Below are positions 1-12,149 of a stretch of 64,000 bases of DNA, piece after piece (the stretch's first letter is position 1; each line of letters begins with the position of its first letter). The position numbers and the translations under genes were made by a program. The notes beneath the pieces are model-generated. The model had not been told where the DNA came from and did no database searches. It saw only the letters and a program-made list of their open reading frames with translations. The DNA is taken from positions 82,229,959-82,293,958 of the forward strand of contig NC_080579.1 of assembly GCF_029962835.1 (NCBI RefSeq), given 5' to 3'. This DNA comes from Magnolia sinica. Its lineage: Eukaryota > Streptophyta > Magnoliopsida > Magnoliales > Magnoliaceae.

Positions 1-177
1 CCTACATACACGTGGCCCACTGATGGATGATGTAGATCTAATCCATTTAACAAGGCGGGCCGCGAAAAGGGGAAAAAAGAGAGGGAGAAAGAGGATCGTG
101 TGATGGAGGGACCCCGGCACAATGGGCCCTCCCTTCCATGCATACAACATACATCAAGTGGGTCCCATTACATGTGG
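1..177. other. Left flank of the first LTR element, no gene
   Basis: This is non-coding sequence with purine runs and several GGGCCC/GTGGGCCC motifs. It appears to be the target DNA into which the element at 183-7954 inserted, and it should continue at 7960. I see no reading frame or RNA gene here. Confidence 0.5.
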
Positions 178-182
178 GCCCA

Positions 183-2320
183 TGTTCACACCCCTAATAT
201 AGGGTTGTGATGTAGTAATAAACTCGGTAAGACCGAGGTCGAATCCACAGAGACCGAACCTTATACGTAATCTGAAAATAACCTGAACCAAAACTAGGCG
301 AAGATGAAATCTAAATCTGGAATAATTGAGGAAGTAATTATGATTAAAGTGAGTAAAACTACTTAATGAAATTAAAGGTGGGAACTAGGGTTTTCAAGGA
401 TCCACTTGTAGAGATTAGGGAGATCTATGCTTGATTCATAAACATAACTAGAATCAGAGTCCTATCTTCATCAAGATGGAAGATAATACGTTAAAAATCC
501 AAATATGAACTTCCTTTGATATAGTTTTCAATAGAAGATAGGTATGAGAATTAGAATTGATTCCATCACAAAACCATGCCCATGAGACAAAACAAACAAC
601 AGAATTTAACCAATCCACAACCAATCTGAGAGATATATGAATGTTAGGAAGGGTTCCATCATCTGACCATGCCTAGGAGATGATGGTGAACAACAGTGTT
701 CCCAAATTCACAACCCCTATAATGCTAAGAACATGCTCAAAGCTATCGCAGATCCATTGTAATTTAACTCACAACAAACCATTAAAAACTGAAAGCAGTC
801 CTATTAATCAAACTATAATAAAATAGAGTTCAAGTAACATGAATTAAAGTCGTAGAAATCCTCCATCACACTGCAAGCTTCACCTCTTAGCCCTAGCTAA
901 GAGGTTCAGCCCATCACAGACATGCTGAAGCAAAATCTCTTAAAAAGAAAGCATCTAAGAAAGAAAACAACTAAAGAAGAAAAGGAGAAAATGAAGAAGA
1001 AGAAAAACAAAGAGGAAGGAAGGAAGGAAGACTCCCAGTTGTCGGCTGTCCACTCTCTCTCTTCTTCTCTTACTTTCACCTCACGTGCATGGCCTCCACG
1101 ACTGCCCCAGGCTTGGATCCCCTTCTTTCTCTTCTCATTTATATAGAACTACCAAGGGAGTCGGTTGGAGTGGAGAACTTCATGCAGAAGTCTTCCTTAC
1201 GCAGCAATAGGCGGTAGAAAATTCTGTAGCAAGTAGTTTGCGCAGACCCCATTTACGCAGCCATGAAAACAGCGCCGAAATTGCCCACTTTCCTTTCATT
1301 TTTTCCAAAGAAATAACGTCCCTTGGGGCATTTTTAGATGAGCTACACGATGGACAGTTTGGATCATCAAGATGATAAAAGATAGTCGGCCACAAACGGT
1401 CAGAAAATCCAGATTTCCCAAACGCAGGGGCGGCATAAACAGAGTACGTTGTGATACTCGGTGGGCCCCATAGTGGTGTTTTTGGAAGAATTTACCCCAT
1501 CCATTTGTTTCTTGGCGAAAAATCAGTCGGGAAGGGGTGGTTTTGGTTGGTTCTGGCGTGACCCACTGTACCAACTCAAGTCAACGTTCATCCTGCGTTT
1601 TCTAACTATCCACGTGCGTACACGTGTATAGGCCAAAAAGGAAAGCTAGGCGAGGGTCTTGCCCCCCCCCCCCCCAATGGAGTGATTATGCTATCCATTT
1701 TTTGAATTTTTTTAGTTTTCAGTCGGACTGGCTTTCTGAGATTTGGTGCACGACTAGTGCACGTGCGCATTGTGTACACACGATGCACATGTGAGGTCCA
1801 CTATGATGTGTATCCAAAATCCGCTCTGTCCATTCATTTCTCCGCATAATTTAAAGTGTTGAGACTGAAATTGAAGCATTTCCAAATACCAGGCAGGCCC
1901 CAAATCAGGATTTTAGGGGCTAATCTATCTGTTGGGCCACTTTCACAAGGATCTAATGGCTAAAATTTGATATGTATAGTTAATTTATGGTCCTCAGGCC
2001 ATATATGAAGTTTTGAACCAAACGGATGGTGGGAACCCTGTGATCTTGCATTCTGGACGATTTTCGAGCCCGTTTAACGTAAGTGGCCTGATTTTCTCAA
2101 ATCTCTGACATGTAAATTCCTCAATATCGGTCTCATGGAGTCCGTCCCTTTGCCTTGGTGACTTCAGAGTGTTAATTCCATGCTTTTAGTACCCTTTTCA
2201 GTCCAGGCTCCTAAATTCACCATACGACACAAACACGATTAAAATATGACATTAAACAATATCATGTTCGTAAAAGCAGACAATAATTGGGGTCTAATAT
2301 GCAATATTCGACCCTCAACA
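183..2320 (-). repeat. Left LTR (3' LTR in element orientation) of the LARD-like element
   Basis: TG..CA-bounded LTR, matched along its length by 5746-7954. It contains a pyrimidine-rich stretch near 1040-1080 and a poly-C run near 1663-1675. Confidence 0.85.
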
Positions 2321-3671
2321 CAACCCCCAACCAGCATTTTGCTAGTCCCGAGCAAAGTATGCGAAAAATAAGTTGAGACTTAAAGGACAATTTCTATGAA
2401 CTCGAGTGAATTTTGTAAAATAATCCAGATATGAGAATTCTAAGATTCATGAATGTTGGCCATTACTTTATACCAGACTCAAGCACATGGTAAACTTCAT
2501 AATCAAATTCAAAGTATTAGTTCATCAATTAGAAAAAATTTCTAAATATTAAGTTCCATGGGTGTATAGTGTAATCTCGGCTTATCATCATTAAGAGATC
2601 CGATCATCAATTTCATGATTGGTAACCAATAAGAGAATTCATGACAACCAAAACTTGCCTCACAGATCATCTTTTCATTCCTCAAATCCTCACCTATAGG
2701 GAGCAAACTTATGGTGAAGACCAGTTGTCTAACCCTTTCCAAAGGTAACCTTGGGGAATCGAACCTTTACCTATAGGGAGCAAACCTATGGTGAAGACCA
2801 TTCGCCCAACCCTTTCTAAAGGCAGTTGTTTTTATTTATTTTTATTTTTTTCTTTTTCTTCAATTCTAGCATGATGGGCAAATTTCTCAGGCTGGTTCCT
2901 TTCATGCTTTGTGATTACCAAGTTAATACTTCAATATTGAACTGAAACCTCAATGTGTAAGCGAGATGTGACATGTGAAATCACAATTCAATCAATGTTT
3001 ACAACTTCTAATTATGGATTAACAATTCAAACTTAACTGTGAAATCTAATAGACAACTAAATCCAAGAGTCATAAATCACCAACATTAAGTATCTTATAC
3101 GTCTAAATCAAAGATGACCGTCAAAATCACTTCGAATTCACAAGAATTTCCAAAAAAAAAATTAAAAAATTTCACAATTTTTTCAATTTTTTTCACAATT
3201 TTCACAATTTTTGCTCAGAACTAAGAAAATACTAATTAGATAACCTAATCTCCCACCCCCAACCTCAAATCTACATTGTCCTCAATATAAAAAGAAATAA
3301 CCTTGCAATGCACATGAGACAATGAAATTAAAAGAGAAGTGATGGAAAGATAGCACCTGACGAGGAAATTGAACGACCTTTCCAAAGAGGTATCAGCATG
3401 AGAGCGAGTTAGCACAAGACTGAAACCAACGAAAGCAACCTATCCTAAAACAACTTAGAAAGAAAACTAACCTAACAGCATATAGCCGACTATCCTATAA
3501 CAACATCAAGTAAACTATCCTAGTCCTATTAAAGCAGAGGAAAAGTTACTCAGTCATGCCGCAAGGTTCCTCTTTTGGCTAGTATCGTGATAAATTTCTC
3601 AGTAGGTTTCTTAACAGGATCATCTAAAAGCCCTTTTTGTAATAGGCTTGGATGCCCTGGAGCATGACTTT

Positions 3672-5271
3672 TTAGAGAAACTTATGTACCTCTTCAAAAA
3701 TTTGTCGTTGATTCACCTGAGGTATCCAAAGTATATATGATTCACGTGTGTCAGAAAAAGTTTCAAAGTTAATATCCCATAGTGAATCAAAGACTACAAG
3801 TAAAGAGAATTCAGAAAAAATTTTAGAAAGTGATATAGTCTCAACACAGTTTGAAGTTTTAGACTCTGATTCAATTCTTAGCTCCTCCTTTAATGGTAAG
3901 CGTTTAAGATCTATTGAGGGAAGGATTTCAGAGTAAGGGTTCCTTCGGCCCATGACAACCATCGAGGTATTGTTTTGCAAGGCATCCACTATTTCTTTTA
4001 TCATGAGATCATTTGAATCTGCAAAGTGTGTCAAGTAATTATTCAAAGAGATGAGAAATTCAGCTAAGAGTGACTCGTTTTCCATATTGAAGCCCGTGAT
4101 GATCTGTTCAAGGATTCCATCGTCTTTAAAAGTGGATGGACACATGCTCTCTTTCTCTTGTCCTGCACAGACAGATTGAAAATCAACAAGGGAAGCATTG
4201 ATGTGAATACTCTATTCATTAACACTACTCAGTGGAGGCATTAAATTGTTAAAAGTGTATAACTCAGATGGTGACCTCAACTGGGTGGTTTCAAATTCCA
4301 GAGTCATATCGAGCAACTCATCCTTCTCCTGACTCATATCATCATTCAATTTAGAGTGGTCCAAACATGTTTCACAAGAGTTAGAAGGGTCGGTTGTAAG
4401 GGGCTCATCATTCACATTTAAATCAAGCATGTTAGACGAGTAGAGTAAATCCTTATGACCAATCACTTCGTGTACTTCTTGATCATTGACTTGGACAATA
4501 CTTAAGATTGATTCTAGGGGAATTTGGGCTACACATTCATAATCGTCATCCCAATACGCATCATCACCTAATTCCATGCTATACACTCTTGGGATGGGAT
4601 CGCTTTCCTCACATATTCTCTTTCTAAATTGATTTGAGGTTTGAATAAACTAACCTCTCCCTCATCATTGAAACCTATTGTGGCATATGAGTGAAGTGTG
4701 TCATCATCATTGTATTTGAAAGACACCCATGTCTCTTGACCATTCCTTTAGACCATCATCGAGATCGACTCATCAGCAAATTGAACTGTATGCTTATTAT
4801 CACAATCCAACTTTTCATTCTCAATAGTTGTATTTTCCATAATCACATCACGTGAACTCAACTATTGTATATCGTTTATAAGCTCTTCAAATCTTTGAAG
4901 TGTATTTTGTTGGATGAGCTTTAGATTTTGTATTGAATTCTGAAGTGAAATCTCTTGGATTTCGGAAGTATATGACCCAAGAGAATTGTCACTATGATGT
5001 ATTGCTGGTTTATCTTCCCAATTTTGATGGTTCCGCTGGTTATAGTCATATGGATCATAGGTGGGAGAATATATGGTTGATAATAGTCCTCACTCCCATA
5101 ATTATGATTGCGTAAGGACTTATTAACCGATGGAGCATAATATTCCAGTTGGTTCTCGATGATGGTTTGAGAAAAATCTTGAGATATATGTTGAATTACA
5201 TCATAATCATTATATACTCCTCCCCAACATCTTTTATCCATCTCAACATAATGACATACCCACTCTTCCAT
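3672..5271 (-). other. Minus-strand frames of unknown function inside the LARD-like element
   Basis: Three consecutive minus-strand frames occupy the interior. The most upstream (about 4921-5271) is rich in Tyr, Asn and Gln and begins MEEWVCHYVEMDKRCW. The middle one (about 4212-4586) is strongly acidic, with CLDHSKLNDDM and LLDMTLEFETTQLRSP. The last (about 3672-4145) is mixed. The acidic segment resembles in layout a stretch of the Athila-like polyprotein near 24.1-24.3 kb (CLAHSHDFDDDM..LLD..LEVN), which suggests descent from a spacer region of a related polyprotein. None matches a catalytic domain I recognise. As part of a fossil element I assign no function. Confidence 0.45.
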
Positions 5272-5745
5272 GGTGAAACCCTAACTCTAAATTTAATAAT
5301 AAGAATAAAGAAAAATCCTATAGCAATAAGAGATCTAGAAATAGGAAGAGAAAGAATTAGAAAGAAGTTACCAGATTAGAAGCTCCTATGTTAGAATCCT
5401 GTAAAATAAAACACAATAAGTTAGTTTCTAATTTTATTTTTTAAAAAAAAATTCTAAAGTTAGAATGTTCTAAAAAAAAAAAAAGAAAGATGAGTTAGTT
5501 TCTAAAAAAAAAAATCCTAAAATTAAAAAGTTTTTAAAAATAAACTAGTTCTTAAAAAGGAAAGTTTCTAAACCCTAAAATTAGAAAGTAATGTTAGTTT
5601 CTAAAATTAAAACAAATCTTAGAATTAAAATTAGAAAAATAAAATCTAATCCTAAAGTTAGAAAACCCTAATCTTAACTTAATTATAAAACTAGTTAATC
5701 TCAGAAAAACGTAACCGTCAGTCCCCAGCAACGACGCCAAAAACT

Positions 5746-7954
5746 TGTTCACACCCCAAGTATAGGGTTGTGATGTAGTAATAAACTTGGTAAGACCGAT
5801 GTCAAATCCACAGGGACTAAACCTTGTATGTAATCTGAAAATAACCAGAACTAGAACTACGTGAAGATGAAATCTAAATCTGGAATAATTGAGGAAGTAA
5901 TTATGATTAAAGTGAGTAAAACTACTTAATGAAATTAAAAGTAGGAACTAGGGTTTTCAAGGATCCACTTATAGAGATTAGGGAGATCTACGCTTGATTC
6001 ATAAACACAACTGGAATCAAAGTCCTATCTTCATCTAGATGGAAGATAATATGTTAAAAATCCAAATATGAACTTCCTTTGATATAGTTTTCAATAGAAG
6101 ATTGGTATGAGAATTAGAATTGATTCCATCACAAAACCATGCCCATGAGACAAAGCAAACAATAGAATTTAACCAATCCACAACCAATCTGAGAGATATA
6201 TGAATGTTAGGAAGGGCTCCATCATTCAACCATGCCCAAGAGATGATGGTGAACAACAGTGTTCCCAAATTCACAGTCCTTATAATCCTAAGAATATGCT
6301 TAAAGCTATCGTGGATCCATTGTAATTTAAGTCACAACAAACCATTAAAAACTGAAAGTAGTCCTATTAATCAAACTATAATAAAATAGAGTTCAAGTAA
6401 CATGAATCAAAGCCATAGAAATCCCCCATCACACTACAAGCTTCACCTCTTAGCCCTAGCTAAGAGGTTCAGCCCATCACAGACATGATGAGGCAAAATC
6501 CCTTAAAAAGAAAGCATCTAAGAAAGAAAACAACTAAAGAAGAAAAGGAGAAAATAAAGAAGAAGAAAAACAAAGAGGAAGGAAGGAAGACTCCCAGCCG
6601 CTGGCCATCCACTCTCTCTCTCTCCTTCTCTTGCTTTCACCTCACGTGCATGGCCTCCACGGCTGCCCCAGGCTTGGATCCCTTTCCTTCTCTTCTCCTT
6701 TATATAGAACCACCAAGGGAGTCATTTAGAGTGGAGAACTTCATATGGAAGTCTTCCTGATGTAGCAACAGGCGGTAGAAAATTCTATACCAAGCAATTT
6801 GCGCAGGCCCGGTTTACGCAACCATGAAAACAGTGCCGAAAATGCCCACTTCCCTTTCATTTTTTCCAAAGAAATAACGTCCCTTAGGGCGTTTTTGGAT
6901 GAGCTACACGATCGACGGTTTGGGTCATGAAGATGATTAAAGATAGTGGGCCACAAACGGCCGAAAAATCTGGATTTCCCAGATGCAGGAGCTGCGTAAA
7001 CAGAGTACGTTGTGATACTCGGTGGGCCCCACAATGGTATTTTTGGAAGAATCCACCCCATTCATTGGATTCTTGGTGAAAAACTAGTTGGGAAGGGGTG
7101 GTTTTGGTAGGTTCTAGCATGGCCCACTATACCAACTCAAGTCACCGTTCATCCGGCATTTTCTAACTATCCACATGCGTACACGTGTATGGGCCAAAAA
7201 GGAAAGCTAGTTGAGGGTCTTGCCCCCCCTATAGAGTGAATGGACGGTCCAGATCTTAGAGATGTGAGATGGGTGGGGCCCGCAATTGAAAAACGGACGA
7301 ACAACATAATGGCGCTATCCATTTTTTGATTTATTTTTTTTAGTCTGTTAGCATGCGCTAACTGACTGGTGAGATTTGGTGCACGACCAGTGCACATGGG
7401 CACTATATACGCACGATGCACATGTGGGGTCCACTGTGATGTGTATCCAAAATCCACTCTGTCCATTCATTTCTTTGTATAATTTAAGGAGTTGAGACCG
7501 AAATTGAAGCATTTTCAGATATCAGGTAGGCCCTAAATCAGGATTTTAGGGGCTGATCTGTCCGTTGGGCCACTTTCACAAGGATCCAATGGCTGAAATT
7601 TAACGTGTACAGTTAATTTATGGTTCTCAGGCCATATCTGAAGTTTTGAACTGAATGGATTGAGGGAACCCTGTGATCTTGCATTCTGGATGATTTTCGG
7701 GCCCGTTTAACGTGCATGGCCTGATTTTCTTGAATCTCTGGCGTGTAAATTCCTCGATCTCGGTCCCATGGAGTCCGTACCTTTGCCTTGGTGACTTCGG
7801 AGCGTTAATTCCATGCTTTTAGTACCCTTTTTCAGTCCAAGCTCCTAAATTCACCTTTCAGCACAAACACGATTAAAATATGGCATTAAACAGTATCATG
7901 TTTATAAAAGTAGTTAATAACTGGGGTCTAATATGCAATATTCGACCCTCAACA
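5746..7954 (-). repeat. Right LTR (5' LTR in element orientation) of the LARD-like element
   Basis: Direct repeat of 183-2320 with the same TGTTCACACCCC start and CCCTCAACA end, followed by the 5-bp duplication gctca. The primer-binding site is just outside its left border. Confidence 0.85.
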
Positions 7955-7959
7955 GCTCA

Positions 7960-9524
7960 CCAATCAAAATCAACGGTGGAGATCTCTTCTCCACCAAAAT
8001 GCAAGGTCTACATGACCCTTTTCATACAAGGAAATAGACATCATGATGGGTTCCATGGAGAATGGCCCCATCATGGGATGGATATAGGAATCATGGTAGG
8101 GCATCGGCCACACCTAGGGTCCAAAGTGAGATCCATACCATCAATTGGTAGGCCCCACTTGGCCCATCATCAAAACATAAAATCTAAGCCTATGAAAATA
8201 CCCACCGTTGGATCTTCTTGATCCGATGGAATGCCAAGCTCCTTGGCCCTCTCTTTGATGGAAGATGATGAGGATTGAAGGGCTAGGATGGGAGATCTTG
8301 GAGTAGGAAGTGGGTCACACACAAAGTTCTCTCTCCTTAGGATTCTTCTCTCATGGTTGCTTGGAAATGGTGGAGAATGGTGTGAAATGCGAGAGGAGTG
8401 GGGTTGTGTAAAAAGGATGGGATGAGAGGAATGGGTAGTGTAAGAGAGAGATAAGTGTGTATAAGAGAGAGTTGACTTATAGGGGGTGAGGGGGCATGGG
8501 GTATGGGTTGCTTATCTTTGTTGGTAAGAAAGGGATGGGAGAGGCATGGGTTATGTACTTGACTTGTGATTGATTGATTGATGTGATGGGTTGTAGAGAT
8601 TCTCTCAAATTTCACGTGTAGCGTTTCTTCAAAAAATACGCGGGCCCACATCTCCCGGCCTAGGTATCGCATCGACATGCAAGATGCGGCGTTTGAACAG
8701 CGACAATGGTGCGGTCATAATGGTACAAGTCTCGGGTCGAGCCTACTCAGAATTACATGATGCAACTTAGGGTCACACGCAAATACCGATTACAAGTCGA
8801 GGGTTGCCAGAATTCGATAGGGAGGACCACGGAAGTCTATGGAATGGTATGGTCTGAGGTACGAGTCTTACGTTAGCCACTTCCAAATTTTGGGTATATG
8901 TAGATCCCAATATTTGTATATTTGGAAGTAGTTCCTATTTCTACTCCACATACATCTCTGGCGTCGGTATCACCTTTTAGACTCGGTTAAAATATTGGTT
9001 TAACTGGGTTGGGTTGGTTCCTTGTGATGGACTAGGTTAAGGCCTTATCGGGTCTGATCTTGTTAGGTTTTATTATGGGAAAAGTTGAATTGCTCCCTCA
9101 CACGGGAAGAACGATCAACTAACCATAAGAAAATCTGAACCAATGTGATCGAAGGCCCAAGGTGGGTTTTTGAGCCAATTTGTTCAATGCACAAGGCTCG
9201 GAGATGGAATGAGCAACTCTCCCAACAAAGGGATGAACCCTTAAGCTAAGTTGTTCGAGGATAGAGCTCGGTGGGGAATGATTTGTGTCACCAAGAACAT
9301 TTACGACATAAGCGAATGGCTCGTAAGTCAAGGAGCTCAAGATCTGAGCTCTTCCCACCCTCCAAGTTGCCTCATCCAACCATCGCCAAGATGGTAGAAG
9401 TAATCCAGAGGGGATTATGCCCTAGGTTCAGAGAAAGAGAGCCCGACCTGATCTTGGCCGAAGAATAAGTTGACTGAGGTGGGCCGATGACAGTTTGGGG
9501 AGCAATTTGCGTCGCCAATTTTTG
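7960..9524. repeat. Degraded repeat DNA, possibly an old LTR on the minus strand
   Basis: There is no supported gene. Reading frames here are short and have low-complexity composition. The minus strand of about 8330-8900 resembles the regulatory end of a large plant LTR: a GC-rich block with a rotating AGATGCGGCG-type motif, then a pyrimidine-rich leader-like stretch. I could not find a matching partner LTR in the window. The LTR reading is therefore tentative. Confidence 0.3.
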
Positions 9525-9603
9525 TGTGCCCCACATTGATGTATTTATTATATCCACACCATTCATCCATGTTATGAGATCATTTTATAAAGTATACTAA
9601 AAA
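9525..9603. repeat. Left part of a GGGCCCACC-type palindromic repeat, split by a LINE
   Basis: The text runs from a CCCCACATTGATGTAT end through tatccacaccattcatcc to gatcattttataaagtatac. The same repeat resumes at 38417 after the LINE nest (ccaaaaaatgaagcatatc, then aaagctcacatggacc), in the order seen in the other copies. Positions 9589-9603 (aaagtatactaaaaa) are the LINE target-site duplication. Confidence 0.7.
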
Positions 9604-9989
9604 GTATATCCACACCGTTTTGTGGGCTGCATCCATTTTCCACTCCAGCTCCTCTCAGATCTGGACATCAAACTCAGCATGTAGCCATATAACAGATGAT
9701 GAGATAGACCCAACCGAAAATCTGCCCATCACAGCTTCAGCGAATCAGACACCTCATTTGGCTACCATTGCCCACCCTGCGTAGCAGAACGAAGCATTAG
9801 AACTTTGGGTTGACATTCAAGGCTAGCCTAGCTCCACTGATGGCTACGTCGGCCCCCAAGAGGGAAGTATCAGAAGGACATCTCTCATGCCGAAAAGGAA
9901 GAAGAACCTAAAAGAAATTCTGTCTAATAGAAGAAGTTAAAGACTAAAGAGTCTCTAGAAGAGGGTTGCGATCAAAAGATGTGTTACTG

Positions 9990-12149
9990 ATGACTAGTAT
10001 CCTATCTTGGAATGCAAGAGGGGTAGGTAACACACAAACTACCTGACACCTGAGAAGACTTGTTAGAAAGCACAACATCGCCTTATTGCTTATTCAGGAA
10101 CCTATGGTCAGGGAATCTAAATGCCATCAGCTGGCAACGAAACTGGGCTTTCAGCATCACCTTTTAAATGATATTTTGAGGGGCAGAATCTGGATATTGG
10201 CTAAAGGAGATTTTCCCTTATAAATGGTTAATGCCTCTAGCCAATTGATCACATTCAAAATCAATCCAGCCTCCTTTTCTCAGCCCGTTCACATTACAGC
10301 AGTGTATGCAAGCCGATGTAAAGAGTAGAGAAAATTCCTATGGGATGATCTAAGATCTATTCATGGTATGGTCAGGGGTCCTTAGCTCATTTGTGGGGAC
10401 TTTAACGCCACTACTAGCCCGAGAGAGCGGCTTGGTGGTACTCAACGTATCACAAGAGCAATGACTTATTTTCAGGACCTCATCAATGACATTGGACTGA
10501 TGGATGCTGGGCACTCAGGCTCAATCTACACATGGTGCAACAACAGAGTTGGTACTAATCGAAGATGGGCCAGATTGGATAGGATACTATTTAACATTGA
10601 CTGGATGCGAGCCTCCTCACCCTTCAAGGTGGATCATCTCACTCGATCCTTCTCTGATCACTCCCCTGTCTTACTGTCTTTCCACCAACCAATGGTTAGT
10701 ACCCCCCACCCTTTCAGACTTCAGTGTATGTGGACTCACCATGAGGACTTCATGAGGATTATGAAATATGGCTGGGATGTTAAGATTGAAGCTCCTCCCA
10801 TGATAAAATTCTTGATTAAAATGAAGAATATCAAGACCACACTTAGAGTGTGGAATTTGGAGGTATTTGAGAATTTACAGAGGAACATTCAGGTGGCTGA
10901 GGATGAGGTCAACAGGGCTGAGTATAATCTTCTGTCCTCCTAGTTAGTTGCCAACACCTTATCCCTCAACCTTGTGCAGGCTAAACTCAAGAAGGCCTAC
11001 CTCCATGAAGAGATCTTTTGGAAGCAAAAATTGAGGGTCTCTTGGCTTGCAGAGGGGGACAGAAACACTAGGTTTTTCCATGATACAGTGCTGGATAAAT
11101 ATAGAAGACTCTAGATTAAGAAGCTTAAGAAGGACACGGCGAAAGTCATTGACAAGGTAAAAGACATTGGCGTCGAGGCGGAAGAGTATTATAGAAAGTC
11201 ATCCTCTTCTCAACAATCTACTATGAACCAGGACCTTCTTCATTGTATTCCCTTGCTGGTGACTGAGGAGATGAATGTGGACCTTATGAGACCCCTAACC
11301 ATGGATGAAGTGAAGCAGGTTGTCTCATCCATCCCTCCCGATAGTGCTTCGAGTCCGGATGGATTTGGGGGGTCCTTTTTCTCTTCATGTTGGGAAGTTA
11401 TCAAAGAGGATTTGTTTGACATGGCCAACAAGTTCATCTAAGGGGGGCAGATTCCTAGAGCCTTCCAATGCACTCTTATCTATCTCATACCGAAAAGGAA
11501 CAATCCAAAAGTCATCTCAGATTTTAGGCCAATTAGCCTGTGCAAGTGTATTATGAAGATCTTCTCTAAAATCATGTCTTCCAGGCTGGCTCCTATCCTC
11601 CCTCTTATCATCTCTAATCAACAGAGAGCTTTTGTGAAGGGCAGATCAATCACAGAGAATATCTCGATAGCTAGAGAGATGGCTTATGAGATAGACCGCA
11701 AGACCTATGGTGGCAATCTGATTATCAAATTAGATATGGAAAAGGCCTACGACCACCTAGAATGGTCCTTCATATCCAATGTGCTCCTCAAATTTGAATT
11801 TCACCCTTGTTGGGTCTCTTCCCTCCAACGTTGCTAGACAAACATGTGGTTCTCCATCCTAATCAATGGGAGAAGGTTTAGTTTCTTTTCAGCTAGTAAG
11901 GGCATAAGGCAGGGAGACCCGATCTCTCCCTCAATCTTTATCATAGCAACTGAAGTGTTAAGCAGGGGAATCTCCAACCTATTCTCATCTGGGGCATGTC
12001 ATCCATTTCATCTTCTCAGGTGATGCCCTACTATCTCCCATCTTCTTTTCGCTAACGATGTCATTCTCTTTCTTAACGGCAGGTTGTCCAACGTCAGGAA
12101 ACTCCTTCATTTTATTGTTGTTTATGAATCAGCCTCGGGGCAAAAAGTT
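9990..12149 (+). pseudogene. LINE ORF2, first part: endonuclease and start of reverse transcriptase
   Basis: ORF2 starts at ATG 9990 (MTSILSWNARG, the usual start of plant L1 endonucleases). Endonuclease landmarks follow in order: IQEP near 10095, CGDFNATTS near 10395, YTWCNN near 10525, RRWARLDRILFN near 10565 and SDHSPVLL near 10655. The reverse transcriptase begins near 11320 with ASSPDGFG, then FRPISLC near 11525, KLDMEKAYDHLEW near 11730 and GIRQGDPISP near 11910. The polymerase box reads FANDVILF near 12050, with Asn where the family has the first Asp. Several stop codons interrupt the frame (for example the TAGs at 10384, 10942 and 11440), so the copy is dead. The frame is cut at 12149 by the inner LINE. 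Confidence 0.85.
12132..12149 (+). repeat. Left target-site duplication of the inner LINE (18 bp)
   Basis: gcctcggggcaaaaagtt recurs exactly at 15286-15303. With one copy removed, the outer LINE reads through as ESASGQKVNTAKSS, which confirms the insertion point. Confidence 0.95.

Larger units (their letters stand above)
183..7954 (-). mobile_element. Non-autonomous (LARD-like) LTR element related to Athila Ty3/gypsy
   Basis: Two direct LTRs (183-2320 and 5746-7954, about 2.1-2.2 kb) begin TGTTCACACCCC and end GACCCTCAACA. They are flanked by near-identical 5-bp duplications (178-182 gccca, 7955-7959 gctca). On the minus strand a recognisable primer-binding site lies at 5722-5739 next to the right LTR, and a polypurine tract (GGTTGGGGGTTG) abuts the left LTR at 2321-2332. 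The 3.4-kb interior has no gag, protease, reverse transcriptase or integrase. Instead it holds minus-strand frames of unknown function. The LTR ends closely match those of the Athila-like element at 17734-29389, so the family may have been mobilised in trans. The LTRs differ by roughly one base in ten by eye, so this is an old insertion. It is best described as a fossil that kept its overall layout. Confidence 0.85.
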
